A stretch of DNA of 64,000 nucleotides, taken from NCBI GenBank assembly GCA_030522415.1, contig CM060109.1:23721301-23785300 (forward strand). Direction: 5' to 3'. This DNA comes from Channallabes apus (Eukaryota > Chordata > Actinopteri > Siluriformes > Clariidae). Positions 21,656 to 33,637 of this stretch are shown here, one piece after another. How positions within the stretch are numbered: the stretch's first letter is position 1; each line of letters opens with the position of its first letter. The notes below the pieces were generated by a model. It did not search any database, was not told the origin of the DNA, and saw nothing but the letters and a program-made list of their open reading frames with translations. The position numbers and the translations under genes are program-made.

Positions 21656-22036
21656 ATTCATTCACTCATTCATTTTCTGTACCGCTTTATCCTTATATAC
21701 AGGGTCGCTGGGGCCTGGAGCCTATCCCAGGAAACTTAGGGCACAAGGCGGGGTACACCCTGGATAGGGTGCCAATCCATCACAGGGCACACACACATAC
21801 TCACATACACACACTCATTCACACACTATGGGCAATTTGGAATGTCGATTAACCTAACCTACATGTCTTTGGATTGTGGGAGGAAACCGGAGTACCCGGA
21901 GGAAACCCACCAAGCACGGGGAGAACATGCAAACTCCATGCACACAGAGACAGGAATCGAGCCTGGCCGGGGAATCGAACCCGGACCCTGGCGGTGCAAG
22001 GCGACAGTGCTAACCACTACACCACCGTGCCGCCTT
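21655..22036 (-). mobile_element. tRNA-derived SINE, copy A only
   Basis: Full-length DANA/Mermaid-like element with an intact-looking minus-strand head (GGCGGCACGGTGGTGTAGTG) and B box (GGTTCGATTCC). Copy B has only AAGATTATTATTAATAAT at this place, so it inserted after the duplication. Confidence 0.85.
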
Positions 22037-22066
22037 TAATTATTATTATTATTTTTATAATCAAGT

Positions 22067-22400
22067 TCAAGTAGGCTTTATTGTCACTTCAACCATATAT
22101 TGTACAGTTGGTACACAGTGAAACGAAACAACGTTCCTCCAGGACCAAGGTGCTACATGCAACATAAATTTACAACATAGATTACCAGAAAACACTAAAC
22201 TAGCTAACTAAGAGGCCTAGTTAGCTGGCTAGCAGAGACAAGAAAGACTGACCTAACATAAATTACAACATAAATTAACAAAAACTAACTATCTAACTAA
22301 GACTTTTTATCTACAGGGTTTTTTTTTAACAGACAGCAGACAAAGTGCATGTGCAAATGTGCAAACCAAAGTAACAAAGTGACAGTGCGACAAAACCACA
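22067..22400 (-). mobile_element. LINE 3'-end-like repeat (shared with copy B)
   Basis: CAAGTTCAAGTAGGCTTTATTGTCACTTC followed by CAGTGAAACGAAACAACGTTCC is a phrase common at the 3' end of fish retroposons in inverse orientation. Its partner is 44,165-44,450. No coding sequence remains, and the family cannot be named. Confidence 0.45.
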
Positions 22401-22409
22401 ACATAACAT

Positions 22410-22770
22410 AATAATTCATTCATTCATTTTCTATACCGCTTAATCCTGTGTTCAGGGTCGCGGGGGACCTGGAGCCTATCCCAGGAGACTTCGGGCACTA
22501 GGCGGGGTACACCCTGGACAGGGTGCCAATCCATCGCAGGGCACACACACATACACACACTCACACACCCAATCACACACTATGGGCAATTTAGGAACGC
22601 CAATTAGCCTAACCTGCATATCTTTGGACTGTGGGAGGAAACCGGAGTACCCGGAGGAAACCCACCAAGCACGGGGAGAACATGCAAACTCCATGCACAC
22701 AAAGACGGGAATCGAGCCTGGCCGGGGAATCAATCCCAGACCCTGGAGGTGCTAGGCGACAGTGCTAACA
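22410..22770 (-). mobile_element. tRNA-derived SINE, head-truncated, copy A only
   Basis: Same family as at 781-1,155. The head stops at GACAGTGCTAAC. AACATAATAAT flanks both sides and looks like the target-site duplication. Copy B has the empty site near 44,522. Confidence 0.8.
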
Positions 22771-22984
22771 ACATAATAATAAGGTTTATAATAATAATAA
22801 TAACAATAATAATAATAATAATAATAATTTGCTGGAAACATAGTGTATCATCACTTCTATCAGTCACTATTGATGCAAATTTGTAGCACAATACCTGCAT
22901 CACCCCCTGATCTCCTACGTACATCAGTTTTTTCTCCCACATCAGTAAACTTAGTCATACTATTACTAGACCCCAAAAAGTCCT

Positions 22985-22987
<3 letters not shown>

Positions 22988-23034
<47 letters not shown>
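22988..23034. repeat. (TG)n microsatellite
   Basis: Pure TG; the partner 44,732-44,793 is longer. The flanks (ACTAGACCCCAAAAAG and TAAAGTGAATTC) are shared. Confidence 0.95.
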
Positions 23035-23038
<4 letters not shown>

Positions 23039-23414
23039 GTGAATTCAAAGTTTGTTGTGTTGTGTAGAAGAAAGATTACCCACACACTAGTGAAAATGTA
23101 GTACCACTCCACACTTTGTGAACAGACACGCCACTTTACAAGCAGCTAGCCTGCCTTCTCTCTGTCCCCAGCTCCGAGAAGAGAAAATAACAATCAATAA
23201 AAAAAAGCAAAATATTAATGAATAATAATAAAGATAAAATGAGGGGAAAAAATAAAATTTAGCTGCAAATTCAGCCTCCACACTTGAAGGACATATAAAA
23301 CTAAAACATTGACCCAACAAAGTTAGTGTTGAAGCCGTAGAATCAAAAACACTCACTCATCACTCACTCATCTTCTACAGTATACTGCTTTCCATCGCAG
23401 GGCACACACACATA

Positions 23415-24614
23415 CATCTTATCCGTATCTGATGCAGAAAAACTAGTTCATGCATTCATGACCTCCAGACTGGACTATTGTAATGCATTACTAGGTGGTT
23501 GTCCTGCATCCTCAATAAACAAGCTTCAGTTAATCCAAAATGCAGCTGCCAGGGTTCTCACTAGATCCAGAAAATATGATCATATAACCCCAATATTATC
23601 ATCCCTGCACTGGCTACCTGTTCAGTTTAGAATAAATTACAAAATAGTATTACTTACATACAAGGCCTTAAATGGTTTAGCTCCCACATACCTAACCAGT
23701 CTTCTGATGCGCTACAATCCACCAAGCGCCTTAAGATCACAAAGCTCCGGACTTCTGGTAGTTCCCAGAATTTCAAAATCTACAAAACGGGGTAGGGCTT
23801 TTTCATATTTAGGTCCAAAGCTTTGGAATAGCCTTCGAGCCAGTGTTCGGGGAGCAGACACGGTTTCTCAGTTCAAAAGTAGACTCAAGACGCATCTTTT
23901 TAATCTGGCATACACATAACTCATCCCATAATCTCATACTCCAGTACACCTATACCGAATGGCAACTACGCTAATTCTCCCCATCTGTTCTGTATTTCTC
24001 TACCCATCCCGAGGCATCGGGAGATTTTGCCAGCTTCAGTAGACAAAGGCCGACCCTGCGAGGTTCGTGAGGCATCAAGAGAAGGACCAGCTCCAGCTGG
24101 ATTCAGCTTTATGATGGTTGGAGCTACACATGCTGCTCCTGTGCTTCCAGTGATCCAGACCTCATCTGCCCTCTGCACCTACTGACTCGTCCCTATGCTG
24201 AACTGGTCTTCATGTCAATTTAAATAATTTCTGTTATATTGAATTTTCACCTGCACAACACACAAGATGTTATATCATTTCTATCTGTTATTGCCCAAAT
24301 GAGGATGGGTTCCCTGTTGAGTCTGGTTCCTCTCAAGGTTTCTTCCTAATGCCATCTCAGGGATTTTTTCCTTGCCACCGTCGCCGTCACCCTTGGCTTG
24401 CTCATCAGAGAAATTTCATTCATTCGTTTCATTATTATTATCTGCACATTTTTCTCACACATCCACACTTCCAATTATTTTATTTTCTATAATTATTATT
24501 ATTATTATTTTATTTTTTTTTGTTAAATTGCTTTAATTTTTGTGAAGCTGCTTTGAGACAATGACCATTGTTAAAAGCGCTATATAAATAAAATTGAATT
24601 GAATTTAATTGAAT
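23415..24614 (+). mobile_element. 5'-truncated L2 LINE, copy A only
   Basis: It starts abruptly inside ORF2 (ATCTTATCCGTATCTGATGC) and encodes the last about 150 residues ([48 protein letters not shown]) to the stop at 23,917-23,919, then a 3' untranslated region ending in AAAGCGCTATATAAATAAAATTGAATTGAA. It is nearly identical to the 3' part of the full-length L2 in copy B (47,235-52,280, minus strand). Unlike that copy, it lacks the 8-bp deletion near the ORF2 end, so its C-terminus is intact. Short ACAC-type flanks suggest a target-site duplication. Copy B has an empty site at about 45,160. Confidence 0.85.
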
Positions 24615-24629
24615 ACACACAATTACACA

Positions 24630-25520
24630 CTCATGACTGATCAGTGAGAGTGGGGGGAAAATTAGCTAATGCTTTTGTCACCTCTAGTTTGGACTACTAT
24701 AACGCTTTACTGTCTGGATGTCTAACTGGGAGCATAACCAAGTTTCAGTTAGTTCAGAATGCAGCAGCAAGAGTCCTCACTAGAACCAGAAGCTATGAGC
24801 ATTTTGCCCCAATGTTATTCACACTACATTGGCTCCCAGTGAAAGTTTGCAATGATTTTAAAATACTACAATTGACCTATAAAGCACTAAATGGTTTTGC
24901 GCAGTTAACTGATAGTGTCTTACGATCAAAACCTACTTTAATCAAAGGATGCAGGCTGCTTGTCAGTACCATATATTATGAAAACTACAGTAGAGGGCAG
25001 AGCTTTTTCTTGCCAAGCCCCAAAGTTATGGAATAGCTATCCAATTAATGTTCGGGACTCAGACACAGTTTAAGTCTAGGCTGAAAAACTATTTAGCCAA
25101 CCATTTTTGTGAAAAGATCTGGGAGAACTTGTGGATGTAGAGTATATGGTGAATTGGTAGTTTTGGATGCTGTCTTCCCCACTCTCATTGATCAGTCAGG
25201 TTTGTGGTAAGTGGAGTGACTGGCTGCTTTACATCCCAGGGAGCCCTCATGTCTGTGTTTCCTTCTGGCTCTCCAGTTTAGTTATGCTGTCATAGTTAGT
25301 CCCTGCTTGCTAAATATTACTAAATATTTATTCAACTTATAGATAATGTCACCTAACTGTTATCTCTCTTCTTCTCTTCTCCCTGCCTCTCTCTGTCGAG
25401 CTACACATGGTTTTCCTGAGCTCCCAGTGATCCAGACTCCCTCTGACACATCCTGGTGCACTGCTTAAAGTTGGAGATCTCATCACCATCCTCATCGCTT
25501 GGAAAACATGTAGTGACTGG
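24630..25520 (+). mobile_element. L2 LINE 3' fragment (shared with copy B)
   Basis: About 130 codons of the ORF2 C-terminus ([37 protein letters not shown]) and 3' sequence, resembling the L2 at 36.8-41.8 kb more than the 47-52 kb family. Internal stops and deletions are present. The partner is 45,170-46,090, so insertion predates the duplication. Confidence 0.75.
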
Positions 25521-25842
25521 GGATGGTTCCACTTTGAATTATTTATATATAAAAAAAACAGCTTTTTGGTATTCAAAACCAGCACAGATTTGTATTAATC
25601 AAGTTTGTGATGTTGTTTAAATTAAAATACTGCATGTATAACTGCAGGCTATACAGGTAACAGAGCCTAGTTATCACAAAGCACAACACTTATCTAAATC
25701 GAGTTTCTGCTGGAACACTTCTATATAATCTGAGACATCAGAATTAAACATTGATATTGCTTTTAAGTTATTTTGCTCCCTAATATACTTTTCTTGCATG
25801 GAGATTTGGGTGATATCTTCTTAAAGATAGATTTGTCTGTTG

Positions 25843-26783
25843 TGTGGCGGTGTCTCTCTCTCTAGGTCGGGAAATAAAGTTCCCCTTAACCAACCTCAAA
25901 AGACTAAGCTACCGATTGCGTCACCCGGGAAAAGTTTAAGACACAGGTTCGAATCACTCGATAAGAACACAGGGACATGAATGCAAAAAATAAACATTCA
26001 AATTAATTCATTCATCTTCTATACCGCTTTATCCTGTATTTAGGGTTGCGGGGGACCTGGAGCCCATCCCAGGAGACTCTGGGCACAAGGCAGGGTACAC
26101 CCTGGACAGCGTGCCAATCCATCGCAGAGCACACACACACACACACTCATTCACACACTATGGTCAATTTGGGAACGCCAATTAGCCTAATCTGCATGTC
26201 TTTGGACTGTTGGAGGAAACCGGAGTACCCGGAGGAAACCCACCAAGCACGGGGAGAACATGCAAACTCCATGCACACAGAGATGGGAATCGAGCCTGGC
26301 CGGGAATCGAACCCGGACCCTGGAGGTGCAAGGCGACAGTGCTCAAAAATAAACATACAAATCTTTATTCGTACAGGAAATTTCCAGAACAAGCAATATC
26401 AATACAATTTAAAATCAAGCACTAAAACATCCCAGGCAAAGAGAAACAAAGAAAAGAAATTGGAGCTGGGAACTTAACCATAGAGAGGCAGGCTAGGTAT
26501 GGGGCTACACTCCTGCCCGGTAATAAATGATCACACCTGCACCCAGTGGCGGTTCTACTGTACACTGAATTGCTCCTGTCGTCGCCTCTCTTCCGCGCAC
26601 ACCCCTCCATACCTCTCGCACACGGCAACAGACTTCCGGAAGCACAACCTGGGGGTGTGAATTAGCGCCACACCTGGCTGTTCTCACAACGCCCTTTTAT
26701 ACTCTCCTAAATTACAACCAATGATTAATATCAGGTGCAAAACCGGAACTAAGGAGGGAAGTGCAAATCTCCCTCTCACCACA
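25843..26783 (-). mobile_element. Solo LTR with a SINE inside
   Basis: The ends are TGTGGCGGTG and CTCTCACCACA. GTTG (25,839-25,842) and GTCG (26,784-26,787) look like a mutated 4-bp target-site duplication, and the paralogous empty site is visible near 20,862. On the minus strand the order is a CCAAT-like region, TATAAAAGG (about 26,695) and AATAAA (about 26,368), as in an LTR promoter and R region. No internal coding region exists. A SINE sits at about 26,000-26,343. The partner in copy B is 46,378-47,234 plus 52,281-52,370. Confidence 0.75.
26000..26343 (-). mobile_element. SINE nested in the solo LTR (shared)
   Basis: DANA/Mermaid-like body with a truncated head (ends GGCGACAGTGCTC). AAAATAAACAT occurs on both sides (about 25,986 and 26,346) as a target-site duplication. 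Confidence 0.8.
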
Positions 26784-27557
26784 GTCGCATAAGGGTTTTT
26801 TTTGTCAGAAATAAATAAAAATGAAATAAAAGTAGAGAGCGGTCACTAACTACCATGTGGGGTTATGGGGGAAATTTTCTTCTTGTTCCTCTTATCAACC
26901 CCTCCTGCACCAAATCACAGAGGGCCAAGGTCTCAAGCCTTCATCTTAAATCAGCATGTTCACTAAGATAGAGATGGGTTCATATTTAAAGGAACAGCAG
27001 CATTAAAGCAAACCACACACGTTTGTAAAAGATTCAATTATTTAAAACATGGCTTCACTTTTAAAACAAGATTCCATGCATTTTCTGCATCTTCACAACA
27101 TGAGCACAGCCAACCAGCTTCCCCAATATATTTCATAAATGATTAATCAGTCAAGTAAATACATAGATAAATGTAAAAGCACCAAATGAAAACGTTCTTA
27201 TAGTCAGGTTATGTATTACATTACACATTAAGCATTTTGGGAAACACATTTTTATTCTTAAAAGTAGTACTTAAACACTTGAGGAAACGCACCCTGGTTT
27301 GTCCCAATGTTGGGAAGACTACAGCTAAATTTCACGATTATCTTTGATTGCCTAACAAAGAATATCTTCAGGACTTGTGTCTGTTATTTCTGCCACTAGA
27401 CCCTATGTGTGTGCGGAAAAATGTGCATGCACTGTGCACCACGTGTAGGAGATTTTAAAGTACCTAAAGGGGAGGGGTTATGATTGGAAGTGTGTTCAAA
27501 TGTAACAGAAAAGCAAAATCATGTTGCACTGTTTTGTTATTGTGGTGTACTACAACC

Positions 27558-28814
27558 ATGTTCTTCAGCATCTCTCTACTTGTACTTTCTGTCCTTCCTC
27601 TGGGCGGTAATGTATTATATATTGAATATAAAAAATGTATATATATAAAATTTAAAAACTAACTTTTGTGTTTTTTATCATTTTAAATTGTGATTGATAT
27701 ATTATTGTGTTCACAAGAGTATGTGCTCCTATATAAAACTTATAGCTAAATAGCTATATTGTTTTTTTAGGGGGAATGGAGAGTAGTATTATTGGAGGAA
27801 ATCAAACGAAACCACACTCCCGACCCTACATGGTGTCTGTTCAGATAAAAAATTCCCATGAGTGTGGTGGTATGCTCATCAAAAACGATTATGTGCTGAC
27901 TGCAGCTCACTGTGTAGAGTATGTTATAGTTGTTGTTGTTTTTTTTTTTTTTTTTACAATTTTAAAGACTATGCTAATAAATGATTCTGATTGTGATTTT
28001 GAGTTTGTAGTCACATTATAAAGTAAATAAATATAGAAGAATCTGATGTTATGTCACTAGCAAAATTAAACATCCTGGAGAGGACAAGCTGGAAGTGCTC
28101 CTGGGGGCGCACAACATCAGTCAAAATGAACCGCAGCAGCAGAGAATCCAAGTACAGAATTACATCAAGCATCCTTGTTACAAGAAGAATGAACGTTTAA
28201 ATGATATCATGCTATTGAAGGTACTTTTTCCTACTTTCACAACATTTGTTTCTGGTCATTTAGTGCAAACCAGCTCTGATCTCAAACACTATCTAACTAA
28301 TCTGTTACAGCTGAAGTCCAAACCCAAGAAGAGCGAAGCTGTAAAGCCTATTGGTCTTCCTACAAAAAGTGAAAACATTCCAGACAAGGCGAAATGTTCA
28401 ATCGCTGGCTGGGGCTTTACACACCAGAACAGCAATGCATCAAGTGTTCTACGAGAAGTCACGCTGAAGATACAAAATAACAATGAGTGCAAGACACTTT
28501 GGCATCGTTATTTTGACACAGACAACATGATCTGTACTGCCCCTGATGGGAGGAAAGCTTTTTGTCAGGTACTGTGTAGCATATAAAATCTTTTAAAATC
28601 AATCTTTATAAAATCTTATTGTTAAAATAATTAGTTTATGTTTATTCTTCTGACCTCTCTGCAGGGTGATTCAGGGAGTCCTCTTATCTGTGGTAATAAA
28701 CCACAAGGATTAGCTGCATATACCCATCCTACAAACTGCAAAGACACCAAGTATCCAGAGGTATATATGAAGATCTCCTACTTTATTCCATGGATTGAAG
28801 AAGTTATACGCTAG
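27558..28814 (+). CDS. Granzyme/cathepsin G-like serine protease, copy A
   Basis: Predicted secreted S1A protease of immune-cell granules. Five exons fit with GT-AG introns: 27,558-27,606, 27,771-27,918, 28,061-28,220, 28,311-28,568 and 28,665-28,814, giving 254 codons, the usual family length. The chosen start opens a signal peptide ([16 protein letters not shown]). Activation would release an IIGG N-terminus. The catalytic triad is His in TAAHC, Asp in NDIMLLK and Ser in GDSGSP. Cysteines for four disulfides are visible, plus an extra one in KHPCYKK. By alignment to chymotrypsin, residue 189 is Ala, 216 is Thr and 226 is Glu; Ala189/Glu226 is the cathepsin G arrangement, while Thr216 is unusual. 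An AATAAA lies at 28,846. A TATA-like TTTTAAAG lies about 100 bases upstream of the start. Assignment to the granzyme/chymase group is firm; the exact orthologue is not. Confidence 0.85.
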
Positions 28815-29556
28815 AAAGTGAACAAAACGGAAGTAACAATAATCCAATAAAATATACATTGCATTTGTAAAATATGTGTCGTTCCTTCTATTGTGTACTT
28901 CTCACATGAGCATTTATGTTGTAAAGTAAATAAGAATACTCCCTTTACTGAAATCTTAAAATTAAAGTAATTTAAAATTTAATTATGCAAATTCAAGTCT
29001 GATGGAAATACATTGCTGGGATTGATAGTCAAAAACAGGGGGGGAGGTGTTTGAGAACACTTATTCACAGACAGAAAATGTATCAGCTAAAAAAAAATGG
29101 GGAAAAATACAGCATGCAGATTGGACCTGGTTCCTACAAATAGCTCTTCATTGTAACCTGAGATATTAGAATGACAAATCAGAGCAACATATAAAAAGTT
29201 GTGAGGTGGCAGCACTGCATATTCACTGGTTAAACAATGTTATGAAGAATAAGCAAAATTAATAATGCACTGATCTTTATAATACCCATAACATTCCATA
29301 CGGACCCTGCTGAATCAGTTTATTTAAAAAAACATTTTAGAAATGGCTCTATAAGGTAACAAAATGCTCAGCTGTTGTTATAAGACAAAGAACCTTTATT
29401 TGGTACTATATACCAGTACATAACAATCCAAAACATTTTATTCAGTGCTTGGTCAGATTGGGATCTGAGGGGTTTGGTCAGTATTATTGCTGGCTATTAA
29501 AACCTCATTAAAACTTCTTTATGTGTTGAGTGCACAGACCTGGTCTAAGGCAAGTA

Positions 29557-32500
29557 CAGGTCCTTCTCAAAAAATTAGCATGAAAAGGTTCTCTAAACGA
29601 GCTATTAACCTAATCATCTGAATCAACTAATTAACTCCCCAAGTGAAAAAAAAATACACTTTAGTGTATTACAAATATATTGAAATCCTCGATAATACAC
29701 TGCAAATATACTAACAAAAAGTTGTACCATCAGTTAATATATAAAAAGTATACTAACATCATGCTTTTACCAAATTTTGGAATTAAACTTTAAATATACT
29801 TAAAAATTATTGTATTATAATACTTTAAGTGAAAGGTTGGTCTAATTTCCAAAGTATACTTATTTAAACTTGTTTTTCAATATATTTTTGGTATATTTTT
29901 TTTTAAATATGCTCGAAATAATCATTGTACAAATGTACAGAAAGTATATATTAGAATACCAATTTTAATATATGATAGTCTCAGTATATTATCAGTTAAA
30001 TGTAAATGTACTTATATTGAGTGCACTACTCTCTCATGCGCGCGCTTTTAGACTCGTTTTTGCACGCTGAATCTCTCCCTCGCGCGATCTCAAACTCGTT
30101 CCTGCGCACTCAAAATCACTTTTGCCGTTCAAGATAATTTATGTTTTTACTCTCACTCTTCTGTCCGCTCACTGTCATAAAGCGACACACAAACTGCAGC
30201 AGGGGGGTAAACTTTGCGACTTTTCCAGCCAACCGGAGACTAGACAGCGCCCCACCAGCCAATCAGAGCTAGAGGCAGGCAGATTAGGACTGTCCGTTGT
30301 CTGATTGGCTCCCCAGTTCTCCACTTCTAGTTTGAATTAACGGCTGAAGCTGCATCATCGCGTGCGTTAGTTCGTATCGTTATTATTTTATTTTCATCGG
30401 CATAAGGTAAATTTAACGGTTTTAAATTAAGTACATACTTTAATCTATAGTTTGTATTGTCTAATGTGTTGTTGTTAATGTGTTATGTGCTTTGCTTGTG
30501 GTATAATGGCTCTGTAGCTCTCGGCCTGTTTTCAGTCTCTGTGTAACAGAATCAACACACCAGGTTTAAACTAATACTGTACCTGTAGATTCTAATACTA
30601 ATGTCTGTCTGTGTTCACACACCAGTTTATACTTTAGTTTGTGTGTTTGTAAGACAACCTGACTTTTGTTGAGCACAAATAAACTATAGTAGTGCTTTTT
30701 TGTAACCTTGTGCAAATTAAATCTGTTGAACTCATGAATAAAATCTGCCTCATAATTACTGATGTAATGTGTTTCAAAAACATGTTATAGTGTAGAAAAT
30801 GCATTTAGCATTTGTAAATTATCCTAAACACTTAATGTACTGGTAACACATTTGCAGTACAGTATTGCGGCGTGGGCGGGGCTGTGGTTTGCGACCGTCA
30901 TGCCTTGCGGGAGGTGTTCTTTTTGTGTTCACCCTGTTTGGGACGTGTGTTTAGGTTAGTGGCTTCGGCCAAGTTTGAGTATGTGTACATGTGTGTATGT
31001 GCTGCATTCTGCTACCGTTCTCCAGTTCTAGCTAATAGCTGAATAGTTGTGTCATTACATTGTGTAGCCAGAAAACTCACTCGTCCTCCAAGTTTCCTGC
31101 TAGTGTCGAAAAACGCTACAGTATTATAGAAGGTTGTGTGTACTGTATGATACAATAAAGTCTATTTGTATTAACCACAAAGTGTACTTTTATAGTATTT
31201 GTAATTGGCTAGAAGTATAACAGCATGCTACTGCTGCAATAAGAATATACTCATAGTGCATTAATCATGTATTTGTAATGAAGTAAAAATAGCTGTAATG
31301 TACTTATAATACATTAAATATATACTTAAATTGTAATAATTACTGTCAGGTATGTACGTTAGTACACACACAGCCATATACTTTAAGTGTACTAAAGTAT
31401 ACTTAAAGTTGTTCCACTTTAGCACACAAAAGTATACTTAATATTCTTTTTATTCTTATTATTTAATACACTTAAAATTGTGCATTTGTACAATTTAATT
31501 ACAACTTAAATACACTTAGTACAAAATTAGTTGTTCCAAAATAGCAAACTTAAAGTATACTAGTCATTAGTCTGGCTGCAAGTACATTTAAGTATGCTTT
31601 GGCACGCTAGGATTTAATATACTTAGCATACTTTTTTTTTTACTTGGGTCTAAACACTTGCAAAAGAGTCCTGAGGCTTTTAAAAACTCCCAGTCTGGTT
31701 CATTACTCAAAACCGCAATCATGGGTAAGACTGCCGACCTGACTGCTGTCCAGAAGGCCATCATTAACACCCTCAAGCAAGAGGGTAAGACACAGAAAGA
31801 AATTTCTGAACGAATAGGCGGTTCCCAGAGTGCTGTATCAAGGCACCTCAGTGGGAAGTCTGTGGGAAGGAAACAGTGTGGCAGAAAATGCTGCACAATG
31901 AGAAGAGGTGACCGAGCCCTGAGGAAGATTGTGGAGAAGGACCGATTCCAGACCTTGGGGGACCTGCGGAAGCAGTGGATTGAGTCTGGAGTAGAAACAT
32001 CCAGAGCCACCATGTACAGGCGTGTGCAAGAAATGGGCTACAGGTTGCAAATTTTGCATGTCATTCGGAAATCAAGGTGCCAGAGTCTGGAGGAAGACTG
32101 GGGAGAGGGAAATGCCAAAATGCCTGAAATCCAGTGTCAAGTACCCACAGTCAGTGATGGTCTGGGGTGCCATGTCAGCTGCTGGTGTTGGTCCACTGTG
32201 TTTTATCAAGGGCAGGGTCAATGCAGCTAGCTACTGTATCAGGAGATTTTGGAGCACTTCATGTTTCCATCTGCTGAAAAGCTTTATGGAGATGAAGATT
32301 TCATTTTTCAGCATGACCTGGCACCTGCGAACAGTGCCAAAACCACTGGTAAATGGTTTACTGACCATGGTATTACTGTGCTCAATTGGCCTGCCAACTC
32401 TCCTGACCTGAACCCCATAGAGAATCTGTGGGATATTGTGAAGAGAAAGTTGAGACACACAAGACACAATAATCTGCAAAAGGATTCCCGACCAAGTATT

Positions 32501-32778
32501 GAGTGCATAACTGAACATAATTATTTGAAGGTTGACTTTTTTTGTATTAAAAACACTTTTCTTTTATTGGTCGGATGAAATATGCAAATTTTTTGAGATA
32601 GGGATTTTGGGTTTTCATGAGCTGTATGCCACAAGTCATCAATATTAAAACAATAAACGGCTTGAACTACTTCAGTTGTGTGTAATGAATATAAAATATA
32701 TGAAAGTCTAATGTTATCAGTATGTTACAGAAAATAATGAACTTTATCACAATATGCTAATTTTTTGAGAAGGACCTG
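29557..32778 (+). mobile_element. Tc1-like transposon, copy A (with 2-kb insertion)
   Basis: The ends CAGGTCCTTCTCAAAAAATTAG and its inverse at 32,757-32,778 are flanked by TA. The transposase reads from 31,721 (MGKTADLTAVQKAIINTLKQ, then HTH motif EISERIGGSQSAVSRHLSG), with a second part from 32,249 (FIFQHDLAPAN, WPANSPDLNPIENLWD), which supplies the last two acidic residues of the DD34E triad. A frameshift near 32,110 and a stop at about 32,228 inactivate it. Without the insertion at 29,638-31,648 it is about 1.2 kb. The partner is 55,143-56,198. Confidence 0.9.
29638..31648. mobile_element. 2.0-kb non-autonomous element with CCCAAGT ends
   Basis: The ends CCCAAGTGAAAAAAAAATAC and TTTTTTTTTTACTTGGG are inverted. 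TC flanks both sides (29,636-29,637 and 31,649-31,650), and copy B has the uninterrupted site TTAACTCTAAACAC near 55,224. The outer 350-450 bases on each side are made of recurring TATACTTAA-like words. The centre, about 30,030-31,170, is different: GC-richer at first, with a CCAAT box (CCAATCAG, 30,259-30,266), an inverted CCAAT (ATTGG, 30,304) and a splice-donor-like AAGGTAAAT near 30,405. It looks like captured promoter and first-exon DNA. No open frame of note is present. The superfamily is unknown. Confidence 0.75.
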
Positions 32779-33480
32779 TACATGCACTATCATACAAAGA
32801 GATGAGGAAACGCTTGAGGAGACTCCTGGTCTGCTAACTCATTGCAAGGTGTCAATATAAAAACGAGTGAACTTTGATGCAAATTTGTATCAGCTGCTGA
32901 CTCAAATTAGCAAACGTGGTCTAATGAATTTGTTTAGATTCCACTTGCATGTGTATGGTTTATGACAATGCCTGTGTGTGTGCATGTGTTTGTGTGTGTC
33001 TCAGTCATCTGGGGGAAAAGTGACTGATTACATTAAAGGTTTTAGAGAATAGATGTGTAGGTGCTGAAAGTGTGTATAAATGTGTTGTTTTGTTCCACCC
33101 CTCATTCTGCACTCTTGTATCTCTCTCTTCTCACTTCAGTCCTTAATATAAATCATACATAGTCAAACAAGTCATGGGTTCATGTTTGATGCTTCAATAA
33201 ATCAGTACTTAGTACTTTGTCAAGTTCTCCTTCAATTTAAATTTTTCAGTGTAATGATAAGTGTTAAAGTTACATGTGAAGTAACACACAAATAGAGAGT
33301 AGAGTCCACAAATAGAGAGTAGAGATACCAGATATACTCCAGGAAAAAAGTTTCTATTTACATTCCCACTTGAGTTCAAGTGCAAAAGTAGTTGGCTTCA
33401 AATGTACTCATGCATTAAAAATAAATGACTAATAATAATATAAAATGTTTTATTATCATTTTTGTAATAAGAGACTTCTT
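32779..33480. other. Unit sequence without genes (shared with copy B)
   Basis: It contains a short impure TG stretch at 32,968-33,000 and is collinear with 56,199-56,885. The A copy has an extra duplicated CACAAATAGAGAGTAGAG near 33,287-33,322 relative to B. No gene is seen. Confidence 0.5.
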
Positions 33481-33481
33481 G

Positions 33482-33637
33482 CGGTGGCTTAGTGCTTAGC
33501 ACTGTCGCCTTGCACTGCAAGGGTTCGGGTTCAATTCCCGGCTAGGTTCGAGTTCCACCTCAGTGTGCATGGAGTTTGCATGTTCTCCCCCTGCTTGGGT
33601 TTCCACAGGGTACTCCGGTTTCCTCCAACAGTCCAAA
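33482..33637 (+). mobile_element. tRNA-derived SINE, left half (split)
   Basis: Plus-strand head (GCGGTGGCTTAGTGCTTAGC, B-box-like GGGTTCGGGTTCAATTCCC) and body up to CAACAGTCCAAA. The rest lies at 42,144-42,305. Copy B has the unsplit element at 56,886-57,205. Confidence 0.85.

Noticed and set aside
22000..22036. tRNA-like A and B box sequences
   Set aside because: They are SINE heads; no cloverleaf with a complete acceptor stem could be formed.
14933..23034. Regularly spaced repeats suggesting a CRISPR-like array
   Set aside because: The repeats are microsatellites and dispersed transposons; no repeat-spacer pattern exists.
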